Shown: in pieces, positions 11,286 to 23,714 of the stretch
Numbering within the stretch: the first letter of the stretch is position 1
Layout: each line of letters begins with the position of its first letter
Source of the DNA: Lysobacteraceae bacterium
GTDB lineage: Bacteria > Pseudomonadota > Gammaproteobacteria > Xanthomonadales > Xanthomonadaceae
NCBI GenBank assembly: GCA_023954075.1
Contig: JAMLIV010000010.1
Coordinates: 28,645 to 92,644 of the forward strand
Length of the DNA: 64,000 nucleotides
Direction of reading: 5' to 3'
Notes under the pieces: generated by a model
What the model saw: the letters and a program-made list of their open reading frames with translations, nothing else
What the model was told of the DNA's origin: nothing
Database searches by the model: none
Made by a program: the position numbers and the translations under genes

Positions 11286-11331
11286 GTGGACTTTCGCAAC
11301 ACGGTGATCGTGCGGACCTCCAACCCGGGGG
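11286..11331 (+). pseudogene. Short remnant similar to the AAA-2 region of clpB
   Basis: Twelve bases after the toxin stop, the plus strand reads [15 protein letters not shown]. This is the conserved Clp/Hsp100 motif that appears as [15 protein letters not shown] in the intact clpB (DNA about 9892-9937). The DNA aligns without gaps from GTGGACTT onward at roughly 80% identity by eye. No start, frame or continuation is present on either side, so it is not a gene. It may be debris from a partial clpB duplication or from a second Clp ATPase. Confidence 0.55.
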
Positions 11332-11439
11332 GCGTTCGCCGGTGACAGGCAGGCCGTCGCCGGGCGTTTCGCCCCCCACGGCTTGCCGCGCGCAGGGCCG
11401 GGCCGCAGACTGTGCGCTTTCGCACTGCCGATATTCGCC

Positions 11440-12813
11440 ATGTCCGCTGCACGCATCCTGATCATCGACGATGAGCCCGACATCCGCTCGGGGCTGGCCG
11501 ACATCCTCGGAGACGAAGGCCATCGGGTCACGCTCGCCGGCGATGCGGCCGAGGCGCGCGCGCGGCTGGGCGAGGCCGCGTTCGACGCGGTGCTGCTCGA
11601 CATCTGGATGCCCGGCACCGACGGACTGGCGCTGCTGCGCGAGTGGGTGTCGGCGGGCGAGCTGCCGCAGCCGGTGATCATGATGTCCGGCCACGGCACG
11701 GTGGAAACGGCGGTCGAGGCCACGCGCCTCGGGGCCTACGATTTCATCGAGAAACCGATCGCGCTGGCCAAGCTGCTCATCACGCTGGAGCGCGCGCTGG
11801 AAGCCCAGCGGCTGCGCCAGATCAACCGCAGCCTGCAGCAGCAGGTCGGCTCGCTGTTCGAACCGATGGGAAGCTCGCCCGCGTTCGCCGCCGTGCTGGC
11901 CCAGCTCGAACGGCTGTCCGGGCGCGATGCGGCGATTCTCCTGCGCGGCGAACCGGGAACCGGCAAGGAGGCGCTGGCGCGCTGGCTGCACGGCAGAAGC
12001 GCGCGTCGCGGCGGCCCGTTCGTCACCGTGGCGGCGGGTGCCGTTCCGGACGAACAGGCGGCAACGGCCCTGTTCGGCAGCGAATCGGGCGGTGAGGTCG
12101 CCGCCGGCCTGCTGGAGCAGGCGCAGGGCGGAACCGTGTACCTGGACGGTATCGCCGAACTGGGGCCGGACACTCAGCTGCGCCTCTCCAGCGCGCTGGA
12201 GCGGCGTCAGATCCTGCGCGTCGGCGGGCGCGCGCCGGTGCCGCTCGACGTGCGCGTGATCGCGGCCAGCTCGCAGGACCTGGAGGCCGAGCGCGCCGCC
12301 GGCCGGCTGCGCGACGAGCTCTATTTCCAGCTCAACGTGCTGCCGATCCAGGTGCCGGCGCTGCGCGAGCGCGGCGAGGACATCGGGCCGCTGGTCCAGC
12401 ACTTCGACGAGATATTCGCTGCGCGCGACGGGGTGGCACCGCGCCGCTGGACCGAGCCGGTGCTGGCGCGGCTGCGCCAGCACGCCTGGCCGGGCAACGT
12501 GCGCGAACTGCGCGCGCTGGCGCAGCGGCTGGCGCTGCTGGGCAGCGGCGAAGTGACCCTGGCCGAAGTGGAGCCCGCGCTGACCGGGCCGGGTGCGCGC
12601 CTGCCGCCCGGCACCGGGGAATCGGGCCACCCGCTCAACCTCGACCTGCCCTTGCGCGAAGCGCGCGACAGCTTCGAACGGGCGTATCTTCTGCGCCAGC
12701 TGCACAATGCCGGCGGCAGCGTGGGGCGCCTGGCCCAGATCACGGGCATGGAGCGCACCCACCTCTACCGCAAGCTGCGCGACCTTGGGATCGACAAGGA
12801 CGGGGGCGAATAG
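11440..12813 (+). CDS. ntrX: NtrX-like response regulator (NtrC family) lacking GAFTGA
   Basis: The 457 residues have the NtrC-family order: receiver domain 1-120 with acidic pocket D10/D11 and phosphoacceptor D54 (LLDIWMPGTDG), AAA+ domain about 140-370 with Walker A GEPGTGKE at 170-177, and a Fis-type helix-turn-helix at the end (GSVGRLAQITGMERTHLYRK). The sigma-54 contact loop GAFTGA is absent: the equivalent stretch at 211-223 reads LFGSESGGEVAAG. The Walker B motif reads YLDGIAEL, with Gly237 in place of the usual Glu. It probably regulates by DNA binding rather than by driving sigma-54 open-complex formation. The partner kinase gene ntrY, usually just upstream in related genomes, is not here. 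trkA follows. Confidence 0.85.
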   Translation: MSAARILIIDDEPDIRSGLADILGDEGHRVTLAGDAAEARARLGEAAFDAVLLDIWMPGTDGLALLREWVSAGELPQPVIMMSGHGTVETAVEATRLGAYDFIEKPIALAKLLITLERALEAQRLRQINRSLQQQVGSLFEPMGSSPAFAAVLAQLERLSGRDAAILLRGEPGTGKEALARWLHGRSARRGGPFVTVAAGAVPDEQAATALFGSESGGEVAAGLLEQAQGGTVYLDGIAELGPDTQLRLSSALERRQILRVGGRAPVPLDVRVIAASSQDLEAERAAGRLRDELYFQLNVLPIQVPALRERGEDIGPLVQHFDEIFAARDGVAPRRWTEPVLARLRQHAWPGNVRELRALAQRLALLGSGEVTLAEVEPALTGPGARLPPGTGESGHPLNLDLPLREARDSFERAYLLRQLHNAGGSVGRLAQITGMERTHLYRKLRDLGIDKDGGE

Positions 12814-12818
12814 ATGTG

Positions 12819-12968
12819 CCGGGATCGGGGATTGGATATTGGGGATTTGCATGAGCGCGGGAGGCCGGCGCAGAGTGCGCCCCTGAGGGCGGGTCCGCTC
12901 CGGTCCCCGGTGCGGGTACGGAGCGCGCCGAGCCCGTCGAATCTCCAATCCCGATTCCCCAATCCCGG
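12819..12968 (+). repeat. Intergenic inverted-end cassette, copy A (ntrX-trkA)
   Basis: The left arm 12819-12850 begins CCGGGATCGGGGATTGG. The right arm 12941-12968 is its imperfect reverse complement, ending GATTCCCCAATCCCGG. The roughly 90-base GC-rich interior differs from the other copies. The cassette fills almost the whole gap between the ntrX stop (12813) and the trkA ATG (12974). Related cassettes lie at 18850-19093, 38731-38880 and 59308-59430. Confidence 0.75.
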
Positions 12969-12973
12969 CTGAC

Positions 12974-14353
12974 ATGAAAATCCTCATTCTCGGTGCCGGC
13001 CAGGTGGGCAGTTCGGTGGCGGCGGCGCTGGCCTCGGAGAACAGCGACATCACCGTGGTGGACAACCAGCCGCTGCGGCTGCGCGAGCTTTCCGAGCGGC
13101 TGGACATCCGCACCGTGACCGGCCACGCCTCGCTGCCCAGCGTGCTCGAAACCGCCGGCGCGGGCGATGCGGATCTGGTGATCGCGGTCACTTCCAGTGA
13201 CGAAGTCAACCTGATCGCCTGCCAGGTCGCCGATGCGCTGTTCAAGACGCCGACCAAGATCGCGCGCCTGCGCAAGAGCGAATATCTCGAACACCCCGAG
13301 CTCCTGCGCCGCGGCGGCAATTCCGTGGACGTGGCGATCAGCCCCGAGGCGCTGGTGTGCCGGCACGTGCAGGGGCTGATCGAACGCCCCGGCGCGCTGC
13401 AGGTGCTCGATTTCGCGCAGGGCCAGGTGCAGATGGTCGCGGTGCGCGCGCGCGCCGGCGGGGTTCTCGTCGGCGAGCCGATCAAGCAGCTGCGCGAGCG
13501 CCTGCCGGCCGGCATGGACCTGCGCGTGGCGGCCATTTTCCGCGGCGGACGGCCGATCATCCCGGAGCCCACCACCCAGATCGAACCCGATGACGAGGTG
13601 TTCTTTCTCGCCGACCGCGGCGACATCCGCGTCATCATGGACACGCTGCGCCCGCGCACCAAACCGGTGCGGCGCGTGCTCATCGCCGGCGGCGGCAACA
13701 TCGGCGTCTCGCTCGCCGGCGCGCTGGAGGAGCAGTTCGGCGTGAAGCTGCTGGAGCGCTCCAGGGACCGCGCCAAGACCATCGCCGAGGACCTGCAGAA
13801 CACCATCGTGCTGGTGGGCGATTGCACCGACGAGGATCTCCTGCGCGAGGAGAACATCGACCAGACCGATGTCTACTGCGCGCTGACCAACGACGACGAA
13901 GCCAACATCCTTTCGGCGATGCTGGCCAAGCGCATGGGATGCCCGCGCGTGATCGCGCTGATCAACCGCCCGGCCTACGCCGAGCTGGTGGAAGGCGACA
14001 GCAGCATCGACATCGCCGTCAGCCCGCAGCAGGTCACCCTGGGCGCGCTGCTGACGCACGTGCGGGCCGGCAACATGGTGCGGGTACACAGCCTGCGGCG
14101 CGGGCTGGCCGAGGCGATCGAGGCGGTGGCGCTGGGCGATGCGCGCACTTCGCGCGTGGTCGGGCGCGCGCTGGGCGAACTGGAGCTGCCGGAATCGGCC
14201 AACGTGGTCGGCGTGATCCGCGGCGAAAAACTCCTGATCGCCCATAGCGACGTGATCGTCGAACCCAACGATCACCTGATCGTGTTCCTGCTCGACAAGC
14301 GCGACCTGCCCCGCGTCGAGGCCGTGTTCCGCGCCGGGGCCACCTGGTTCTGA
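12974..14353 (+). CDS. trkA: Trk potassium transporter peripheral NAD-binding subunit TrkA
   Basis: Cytoplasmic regulatory ring of the Trk K+ uptake system. The 459-residue protein is a tandem of two RCK units: Rossmann motif GAGQVG at residues 7-12 and a second GGGNIG near residue 240, each followed by a TrkA-C subdomain (around 145-220 and 375-455). Acidic residues ending the second beta strand (VVDNQ in repeat 1) are consistent with NAD(H) binding. ATG 12974 directly follows the repeat cassette, and trkH starts four bases after the stop. The trkA-trkH pair makes a complete Trk gate plus pore. Confidence 0.96.
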   Translation: MKILILGAGQVGSSVAAALASENSDITVVDNQPLRLRELSERLDIRTVTGHASLPSVLETAGAGDADLVIAVTSSDEVNLIACQVADALFKTPTKIARLRKSEYLEHPELLRRGGNSVDVAISPEALVCRHVQGLIERPGALQVLDFAQGQVQMVAVRARAGGVLVGEPIKQLRERLPAGMDLRVAAIFRGGRPIIPEPTTQIEPDDEVFFLADRGDIRVIMDTLRPRTKPVRRVLIAGGGNIGVSLAGALEEQFGVKLLERSRDRAKTIAEDLQNTIVLVGDCTDEDLLREENIDQTDVYCALTNDDEANILSAMLAKRMGCPRVIALINRPAYAELVEGDSSIDIAVSPQQVTLGALLTHVRAGNMVRVHSLRRGLAEAIEAVALGDARTSRVVGRALGELELPESANVVGVIRGEKLLIAHSDVIVEPNDHLIVFLLDKRDLPRVEAVFRAGATWF

Positions 14354-14357
14354 CGCC

Positions 14358-15818
14358 GTGCCGCTTCCCCGCCGATACCTCTCGATCCAGAAGGCGCTGG
14401 GCGCACTGCTCGCGCTGACATCGCTTTTCCCGCTGCCGGCGCTGCTGCTGGCGCTGGTGCTGGGCGAGGACACCGCGGCGGCCTTCGGCCAGGCCATGCT
14501 GGTGGCCGCCGGGCTGGGCGCGATCCTTTGGTGGCCGGTGCGCACGGTGCGCTACGACCTGCGCCTGCGCGACGGTTTCCTGATCGCCTCGGGGTCCTGG
14601 ATGCTGGCCAGCATGGTGGCGACGCTGCCGTTTGTCCTGGGGCTGCCGGAGCTTCCCTTCACACAGGCCGCGTTCGAGGCGGTGTCGGGCCTGACCACCA
14701 CCGGTGCCAGCGTGTTCACGGGGCTGGACGGCCTGCCGCGCAGCATGCTGCTGTACCGCCAGTCGCTGAACTTCTATGGCGGCCTGGGCCTGGTGCTGCT
14801 GGCGGTCGCGATCCTGCCGATGCTGCGTGTCGGCGGCATGCAGCTGTTCCGTGCCGAAGTGACCGGCCCGACCAAGGACACCAAGCTCACGCCGCGCATC
14901 GCGGAAACCGCCAAGGCGCTGTGGAAGGTCTATCTTGGCCTCAACCTGCTGTGCGCGCTGGCCTATTGGGCCGCCGGGATGAGCCTGTTCGACGCCATCT
15001 GCCACGCCCTGTCCACGGTCGCCACGGCGGGTTTTTCCACCCACGACGCGGGCTTCGGCTACTGGAACAATCCGATGGTGGAGGTCGTGGCCACCGGCTT
15101 CATGCTGGTGGGCGGCATCAACTTCGGCCTGCACTACATGGCCTGGCGCCGCGCCAGCACGGCCCCGTACCACGGCGACACGGAGCTGCGCTTTTTCCTG
15201 CTGCTCGTCGCCCTGGTGGCGCTGGCGGTGACGCTGGCCCTTTGGCTCGGGGGCGCGTATCCCACCCTGGGCGAGGCGTTCCGCCACGCGATCTTCCAGT
15301 CGGTATCCAACATCACCACGACTGGATTCACCAAGGACGACTTCAGCCTGTGGCCGTCATTCGCGCCGCTGCTGCTGGTCATGGTGGCTTTCGTCGGTGG
15401 CTCCAGCAGCTCGACCTCGGGCGGCATGAAGGTCGCGCGGGTGACGATGGCGATCCGCCAGGGCCTGCGCGAAATCAAGCAGCTGGTGCATCCCAAGGGC
15501 CAGTTCATCGTGAAGATGGGCGGGCGGCGGGTGTCGGAGAGCATCGTGCTGTCGGTGGGCGGATTCTGCACGCTGTACGTGCTGTGCTTCGTCATGGTGA
15601 CGCTGGCGCTCGCCGCGGTCGGGCTGGACGTGGTCACCGCGTTCACCGCGGCGGCGGCTTCGATCAACAACCTGGGTCCAGGCCTGGGCGAGGTGTCCGC
15701 CAGCTTCGGCACGCTGCCGCCGGCGGCGCTGTGGATCTGCTCCTTCGCCATGATCCTCGGGCGGCTGGAGGTGTTCACCGTGCTGGTACTGTTCGCGCCC
15801 TCGTTCTGGCGGGAGTGA
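14358..15818 (+). CDS. trkH: Trk potassium transporter membrane subunit TrkH
   Basis: Pore-forming subunit for K+ uptake, 486 residues, starting at GTG 14358 four bases after trkA. Repeated membrane-pore-membrane units are visible, with selectivity-filter-type segments GLTTTGASVF (about 112-121), STVATAGFST (about 220), NITTTGFT and INNLGPGLG. Hydrophobic helices run throughout. It depends on TrkA for regulation. No terminator is evident in the 51 bases separating it from the convergent PH-domain operon. Confidence 0.96.
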   Translation: MPLPRRYLSIQKALGALLALTSLFPLPALLLALVLGEDTAAAFGQAMLVAAGLGAILWWPVRTVRYDLRLRDGFLIASGSWMLASMVATLPFVLGLPELPFTQAAFEAVSGLTTTGASVFTGLDGLPRSMLLYRQSLNFYGGLGLVLLAVAILPMLRVGGMQLFRAEVTGPTKDTKLTPRIAETAKALWKVYLGLNLLCALAYWAAGMSLFDAICHALSTVATAGFSTHDAGFGYWNNPMVEVVATGFMLVGGINFGLHYMAWRRASTAPYHGDTELRFFLLLVALVALAVTLALWLGGAYPTLGEAFRHAIFQSVSNITTTGFTKDDFSLWPSFAPLLLVMVAFVGGSSSSTSGGMKVARVTMAIRQGLREIKQLVHPKGQFIVKMGGRRVSESIVLSVGGFCTLYVLCFVMVTLALAAVGLDVVTAFTAAAASINNLGPGLGEVSASFGTLPPAALWICSFAMILGRLEVFTVLVLFAPSFWRE

Positions 15819-15869
15819 CCGCGCCACCGCTTGCGCTGCGGCATGCTCCGGACCGCGAGACACCGCCGC

Positions 15870-17444
15870 TCACCACTGCCAGGGTGTCCTCGCCAGCCGC
15901 ACGCAAAGCCGCTGGAACGCCGCGCGCGCCTCGGCTTCGGGCAGGTACACGAGATGCAGCCGGTGCCCCATCGGATGGGCACCTGCCGTATCCACCCGCA
16001 CCCCCGCCATACCGTGGCGACGATCGAACGGCGACTGGACCCACCGCACGGCCTGCACCTTCTCGATCCGCGCGAACGAGAGGCGCCGGTCCAGCCAGCC
16101 GCTGCGCCAGGCTACGTAGCCCTCGGTGATGGCATACCCGGCCGCTGCCGCCTGCCGGCGCGCCAGCCAGATCCAGCAGGGAGTCAGCGCCAGCACCAGC
16201 AAGGCCGGGGTGCCGACCGGATACAGCAGCACGGCACAGACGATCAGCGTCAGCACGCACGGCGGCAGCGCGATGCGGCGCCAGGCGCGCGGGTGCAGCG
16301 GGCGGAATGCAATCGCCGCGGGCCAGTCGGGCAGCCAGCCGCGCAGCAGCGCATCGAGCGCATCCGGCGGGGCGATCGGAACCAGGTCGGAAAGGCTCTG
16401 CTCCTCGTTGCCGGCCCGCAGCGCGGCGGTTTCGACCCTGAGGCTGCTGCGGACAAACAGGCGAAGGATCACGCCCTGGCGAAGAGTCCAGTGCTGGATG
16501 CGGTGCAGCGGTGCGCTGGCGCGCATCCGCGTCAGCAGGCCGCGCTCCACCGACAGGCGCGGCCCGGCCTGCTCCAGGGTGAAGCCGAAGTCGCGCAGCA
16601 GGGCCAGCGCGATCGCCAGCGCCTTGCCGACCACGTTCGCGACCAGCAGGGCGACCAGCACCAGCGCTGCCCACCCGCCCGGATGCAGTCCCTGTGCCGA
16701 GAGCCACTCGATCGCCTCGGCCGGCCACGCGCCAAAGCGCTGCCACAGCCGTTCGCCGCCAAATTGCATCAGCGCACCCGCGCCGGCCGCCAGCAGCACG
16801 GTGCCGCGGTTGGACGCGAGGCCAAGCTTCACCAGCTCGACCGGCGCAAGCTGCAGCAGGATGTGCGAGCCCACCTCGGCGCGCTGTGCCCGCTTCGGGG
16901 CGTCATCGTTCGCGTGCGTGGCCGGGGAAAGTCGCGCCGCGCCGCGATGGTGTTCCACCAGCCGCTCCAGCGCCGTGGCGTCGGCCATCGACAGCACCCG
17001 CATCTGCGCTTCCGGCTCGCTCCCGCCCACGGCCGATTCCAGCCGCACCTCGGCAACGCCGGCAAGCCGGTGCAGCAGGTTGCGATGCAAGGCCACCGAC
17101 TGGATGCGCGCCAGCGGCACGTGCCGCTCGTTGCGCTGAAGCAGGCCGGAGCGGATGACCAGTTCGTCGGCGTCGATGCGGAAGCGGTAGGTGAAGTACT
17201 GCGCCACCGCCACCAGCGTCATCACCGCCACCGCCACCAGGCCCCACCACTGCCAGGCGTCCTCGTTGCGTCCGAACACCACCAGCACGATCAGCGGCAG
17301 CGCGAATCCCTTGAGCTGGACCAGCAGCACGAACAGCCAGGAAAGCGGATGCAGCCGGCGCTGCGCGCCCGCGCCCAGGCGCCGGGTGTCGCGCACCGTC
17401 GCGGAGTCGGGCGGCGATTGCACCGGATCAGGCGACATCCTCAT
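15870..17444 (-). CDS. Bacterial PH-domain membrane protein (YdbT-like)
   Basis: A 524-residue membrane protein of the YdbT type. It carries bPH2 domains: the first follows the paired N-terminal hydrophobic segments (residues about 35-80) with RFRIDADELVIRSGLLQRNERHVPLARIQSV, and later copies include LSVERGLLTRMRASAPLHRIQHW and a C-terminal GYVAWRSGWLDRRLSFARIEKVQAVRWVQ. Its start overlaps the end of the smaller ydbS-like gene by 17 bases (ATG at 17444; a second in-frame ATG lies at 17438). Function in the family is poorly known; co-occurrence with an envelope acyltransferase gene suggests an envelope role. Confidence 0.8.
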   Translation of the reverse strand: MRMSPDPVQSPPDSATVRDTRRLGAGAQRRLHPLSWLFVLLVQLKGFALPLIVLVVFGRNEDAWQWWGLVAVAVMTLVAVAQYFTYRFRIDADELVIRSGLLQRNERHVPLARIQSVALHRNLLHRLAGVAEVRLESAVGGSEPEAQMRVLSMADATALERLVEHHRGAARLSPATHANDDAPKRAQRAEVGSHILLQLAPVELVKLGLASNRGTVLLAAGAGALMQFGGERLWQRFGAWPAEAIEWLSAQGLHPGGWAALVLVALLVANVVGKALAIALALLRDFGFTLEQAGPRLSVERGLLTRMRASAPLHRIQHWTLRQGVILRLFVRSSLRVETAALRAGNEEQSLSDLVPIAPPDALDALLRGWLPDWPAAIAFRPLHPRAWRRIALPPCVLTLIVCAVLLYPVGTPALLVLALTPCWIWLARRQAAAAGYAITEGYVAWRSGWLDRRLSFARIEKVQAVRWVQSPFDRRHGMAGVRVDTAGAHPMGHRLHLVYLPEAEARAAFQRLCVRLARTPWQW

Positions 17445-17964
17445 CCACCCGGATCAGCGCATCGCGCAGGGCCTCGGCGCGCTCGACCGCCAGGCCGTTC
17501 AGCGCCACCCGTCCCAGTTCGCTGCCGGCGGTGTAGACGCGCAGCCCGGCCAGGCCGAGCGCACGATCCAGCGGGCCGCGGTGCAGATCGGTGTGCTGCA
17601 CGCGCGAGCGCGGCACCACGGTGTCGCTGCGCCACCATACCCCGCGCTGGATGCGCAGGCCCTGCGGCGTCAGCGCATAGCGGGTGCGGCGCCAGCGCGC
17701 GCTGGCGTGGAAGAACGCAAGAATCGGCGCGACCAGCAGCGTCGCCGGCACGCCGGCACCGGCCACCGCCGCCGGCCAGGCCATGTCCAACGCCACGCCG
17801 AACAGCACGACCACCAGGATCCAGAGCACGCCGAGCGCGAACAGCGCGACGACGAACGCGCGCAGCCGCATGCCCCAGCGCGCGCGCGGATCGAGGTGCT
17901 CGAACTGCCACCCGGCGGACAGCGAGGGCGGGACGATGCGCGCTTCCGTGGTCAGGTCAGTCAT
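17428..17964 (-). CDS. Bacterial PH-domain membrane protein (YdbS-like)
   Basis: A 178-residue companion of the YdbT-like protein. It has two hydrophobic helices (about 40-62 and 66-88) followed by one bPH2 domain with [20 protein letters not shown] and [20 protein letters not shown], the hallmark of this family. ATG 17964 was chosen because the upstream frame extension would run through the end of the acyltransferase gene; this start overlaps that gene's stop by 8 bases. The order acyltransferase, YdbS, YdbT with overlaps at both junctions indicates one transcript. Confidence 0.8.
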   Translation of the reverse strand: MTDLTTEARIVPPSLSAGWQFEHLDPRARWGMRLRAFVVALFALGVLWILVVVLFGVALDMAWPAAVAGAGVPATLLVAPILAFFHASARWRRTRYALTPQGLRIQRGVWWRSDTVVPRSRVQHTDLHRGPLDRALGLAGLRVYTAGSELGRVALNGLAVERAEALRDALIRVDEDVA

Positions 17965-18841
17965 AGCGGATCGGATCGGCTCCTTCGGGGCGAATGGTGA
18001 AACGCTTGTAGCTCCACTGGTACTGCGCCGGCGCAAGCGCAACGCAGGCTTCCACCGCGGCATTGAGCGCCGTGGTGCCGCGCACCGTATCGGCGTCGGC
18101 GATGGCCTCGGGTGCGGCGAGCAGGCGGATGCGGAAACCCTGCGCGCCCGGCAGGCGCTCGGCGAAGGCCATCAGCACCGTCGCGCCGGTCTTGTGGGCC
18201 AAGCGCGGCAGAAGACTCATGGTCAGGGCGGGAATGCCGAAGAACGACGCGAACTCGCCGTCACCGCGCTTGGGTTGCTGGTCGGGAAGGATGCCCACCA
18301 TGCCGCCATCCTTCAGATGCTTGAACAAGGTTCGCACCCCGGACGCTTCGGCACGCACCTGCGTGACGCCCGGCTGCGCGCGCAGCCGCCGGATCAGCGC
18401 ATCGGCCCAGGGCTGGCGCGGCGGGCGATAGAGGATCGCCAATTCCGACTGTGCCGCCAGCCACTGGTTGAGCAGCTCCCAGTTGCCCAGGTGCGGCGCG
18501 GCGATGATGACGCCCCGCCCGGCCGCACGCGCCGCGTCGAACAGCTCGCGCCCTTCCACCTGACGCACCAGCATCAGGTTGCGTGCCGCAGGGCGCGTCC
18601 AGAAGCGCGCGGTTTCGAGCAGCGTCCGGCCGGTTTCGGCCATGTTGGCGCGCCACAGCGCCCGGCGTGCAGCTTCTTCCTGCGCGGGAAAACACAGCGC
18701 GATGCTGCGCCACGCCACCCGCGCCTCGCGCAGCCGCAGGCCGCGCACCAGCACACCCAGAACCCCGCCCAGCACGTGCAGGGCGCGGTAGGGCAGGCAG
18801 CCAATCAGCCACAGGGCGGCGTGGAGCAGGTGGGCGGGCAT
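17957..18841 (-). CDS. LpxL/LpxM-family lipid A acyltransferase-like protein
   Basis: A 294-residue inner-membrane-associated acyltransferase of the HtrB/LpxL family, which adds secondary acyl chains to lipid A precursors. The N-terminal hydrophobic segment (about 5-35) anchors it. The catalytic HxxxxE motif is in APHLGNWE, followed by [15 protein letters not shown] and FFGIPA, typical family blocks. The C-terminal WSYKRF is also usual. Which acyl position or donor it uses cannot be told. It is the first gene of the leftward acyltransferase-YdbS-YdbT run and abuts the palindromic cassette at 18850. Confidence 0.85.
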   Translation of the reverse strand: MPAHLLHAALWLIGCLPYRALHVLGGVLGVLVRGLRLREARVAWRSIALCFPAQEEAARRALWRANMAETGRTLLETARFWTRPAARNLMLVRQVEGRELFDAARAAGRGVIIAAPHLGNWELLNQWLAAQSELAILYRPPRQPWADALIRRLRAQPGVTQVRAEASGVRTLFKHLKDGGMVGILPDQQPKRGDGEFASFFGIPALTMSLLPRLAHKTGATVLMAFAERLPGAQGFRIRLLAAPEAIADADTVRGTTALNAAVEACVALAPAQYQWSYKRFTIRPEGADPIRYD

Positions 18842-18849
18842 TTCTGGAG

Positions 18850-19093
18850 GGGATGGAGCCGGGAATCGGGAATGGTAAGAGCAAAGCCGGGCCGGCGGTC
18901 ATCGGGGGAACATCCGAACAAGTCTCCACCGTCATTCCAGCGCATGCCGGAATCCATCCTGAAACAGCAACATGGATCCCGGCCTTCGCTGGTGATGACG
19001 ACTTGTTCAGATGCTCCTCGGGGATGCTCTACCATTTCCCGAGGCCGCAGTCCGATCCGGCTCTTGACCATTCCCGATTCCCGGCCCCATCCC
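18850..19093 (+). repeat. Intergenic inverted-end cassette, copy B, with nested palindromes
   Basis: The left end 18850-18882 and right end 19060-19093 are near-perfect reverse complements over about 30 bases, sharing GCCGGGAATCGGGAATGGT. Inside, GAACAAGTC (18916-18924) pairs with GACTTGTTC near 19000-19008, and a further REP-like palindrome lies at 18930-19000. The whole 244 bases fill the space between the divergent acyltransferase start (18841) and the dtd ATG (19094). Confidence 0.8.
18930..19000 (+). repeat. REP/MITE-like palindrome nested in cassette B
   Basis: CGTCATTCCAGCGCATGCC (18930-18948) plus GGAATCCAT pairs with ATGGATCCCGGCC through GGTGATGACG (18972-19000). This is the GTCATTCC...GGAATCCA / TGGATCCC...GATGACG type of repeat that I recall as common in proteobacterial intergenic regions. 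The loop is about 14 bases. Confidence 0.75.
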
Positions 19094-19531
19094 ATGATCG
19101 CCCTCATCCAGCGCGTTACCCAAGCCAGCGTTCGCGTCGATGAGCGCACCGTGGGGGCAATCGGTCCCGGGCTGCTCGCACTGGTGGCGGTCGAGCCGGG
19201 GGACGGTGAGGCGCAGGTGGCGAGGATGTGCGAGCGCCTGCTCGGGTATCGGGTCTTTGCCGACGCGGCCGGCCGCATGAACCGTTCCCTCACCGATGTC
19301 GCCGGCGGGCTGCTGCTGGTCAGCCAGTTCACCCTGGCCGCCGATACCCGCAAGGGCATGCGCCCGAGCTTTACCTCGGCGGCCTCGCCCGAAGACGGGC
19401 GCCGGGGCTTCGATCGCCTCGTGGCGGAATGCCGGGCGCGCCACGGCACGGTTGAAACCGGGGAATTCGGGGCGCATATGGTGGTCAGTCTGATCAACGA
19501 CGGCCCGGTCACGTTCTGGCTGCAGGCGTGA
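19094..19531 (+). CDS. dtd: D-aminoacyl-tRNA deacylase Dtd
   Basis: Removes D-amino acids (and glycine mischarged on tRNA-Ala) from tRNA. The 145-residue product carries the two cross-subunit active-site signatures, [20 protein letters not shown] and the C-terminal GPVTFWL. ATG 19094 ([13 protein letters not shown]) is the canonical start and comes directly after the repeat cassette, leaving no typical ribosome site except within the cassette arm. rpoD follows on the same strand after 162 bases. Confidence 0.96.
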   Translation: MIALIQRVTQASVRVDERTVGAIGPGLLALVAVEPGDGEAQVARMCERLLGYRVFADAAGRMNRSLTDVAGGLLLVSQFTLAADTRKGMRPSFTSAASPEDGRRGFDRLVAECRARHGTVETGEFGAHMVVSLINDGPVTFWLQA

Positions 19532-19693
19532 TCGCACCTCGCCGGTCACCGCTCGCATCGCGCAGAACGAGATTTTGCAGGGCCGGTCACGCCCCCGCGT
19601 GCGGGGCGGTTCAGCCATCTTCTGGCCGGAAGTGGCCCAAATCGCTATACTGTCGCGTTCTTTCCCCTTGACAAAACCCCATTCAGGTTGCCC

Positions 19694-21568
<1,875 letters not shown>

Positions 21569-21606
21569 ATGAGCCGCGCGCCGTCGGGCGGCGCAGGCAT
21601 GATCCA

Positions 21607-21634
21607 GCGAAAGCGGCCTTCGGGCCGCTTTCGC
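21607..21634 (+). terminator. Rho-independent terminator after rpoD
   Basis: GCGAAAGCGGCC (21607-21618) pairs perfectly with GGCCGCTTTCGC (21623-21634) around a TTCG tetraloop, followed by GTTTGT. It lies 39 bases past the rpoD stop. Confidence 0.88.
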
Positions 21635-21704
21635 GTTTGTCGCGGCGCGTTTTCCCGGAGCGGCCGGCTCGCTACACTCTTGTCAGGACTTCAGGGGCTA
21701 CCGG

Positions 21705-23701
<1,997 letters not shown>

Positions 23702-23714
23702 TCGGCTGTCGGGT

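Noticed and set aside
12819..12968. CRISPR-like array from the repeated GGGATT units
   Set aside because: Units are paired inverted ends with one interior each, not regularly spaced direct repeats, and no cas gene is present.
10834..13857. 1007-residue open frame on the minus strand across the toxin, ntrX and trkA
   Set aside because: It runs antisense to three well-supported genes, has composition typical of high-GC shadow frames and no recognisable domain.
19669..19674. TTGACA upstream of rpoD as a -35 box
   Set aside because: It lies only 20 bases before the rpoD ATG, so a -10 box would fall at or inside the start codon.
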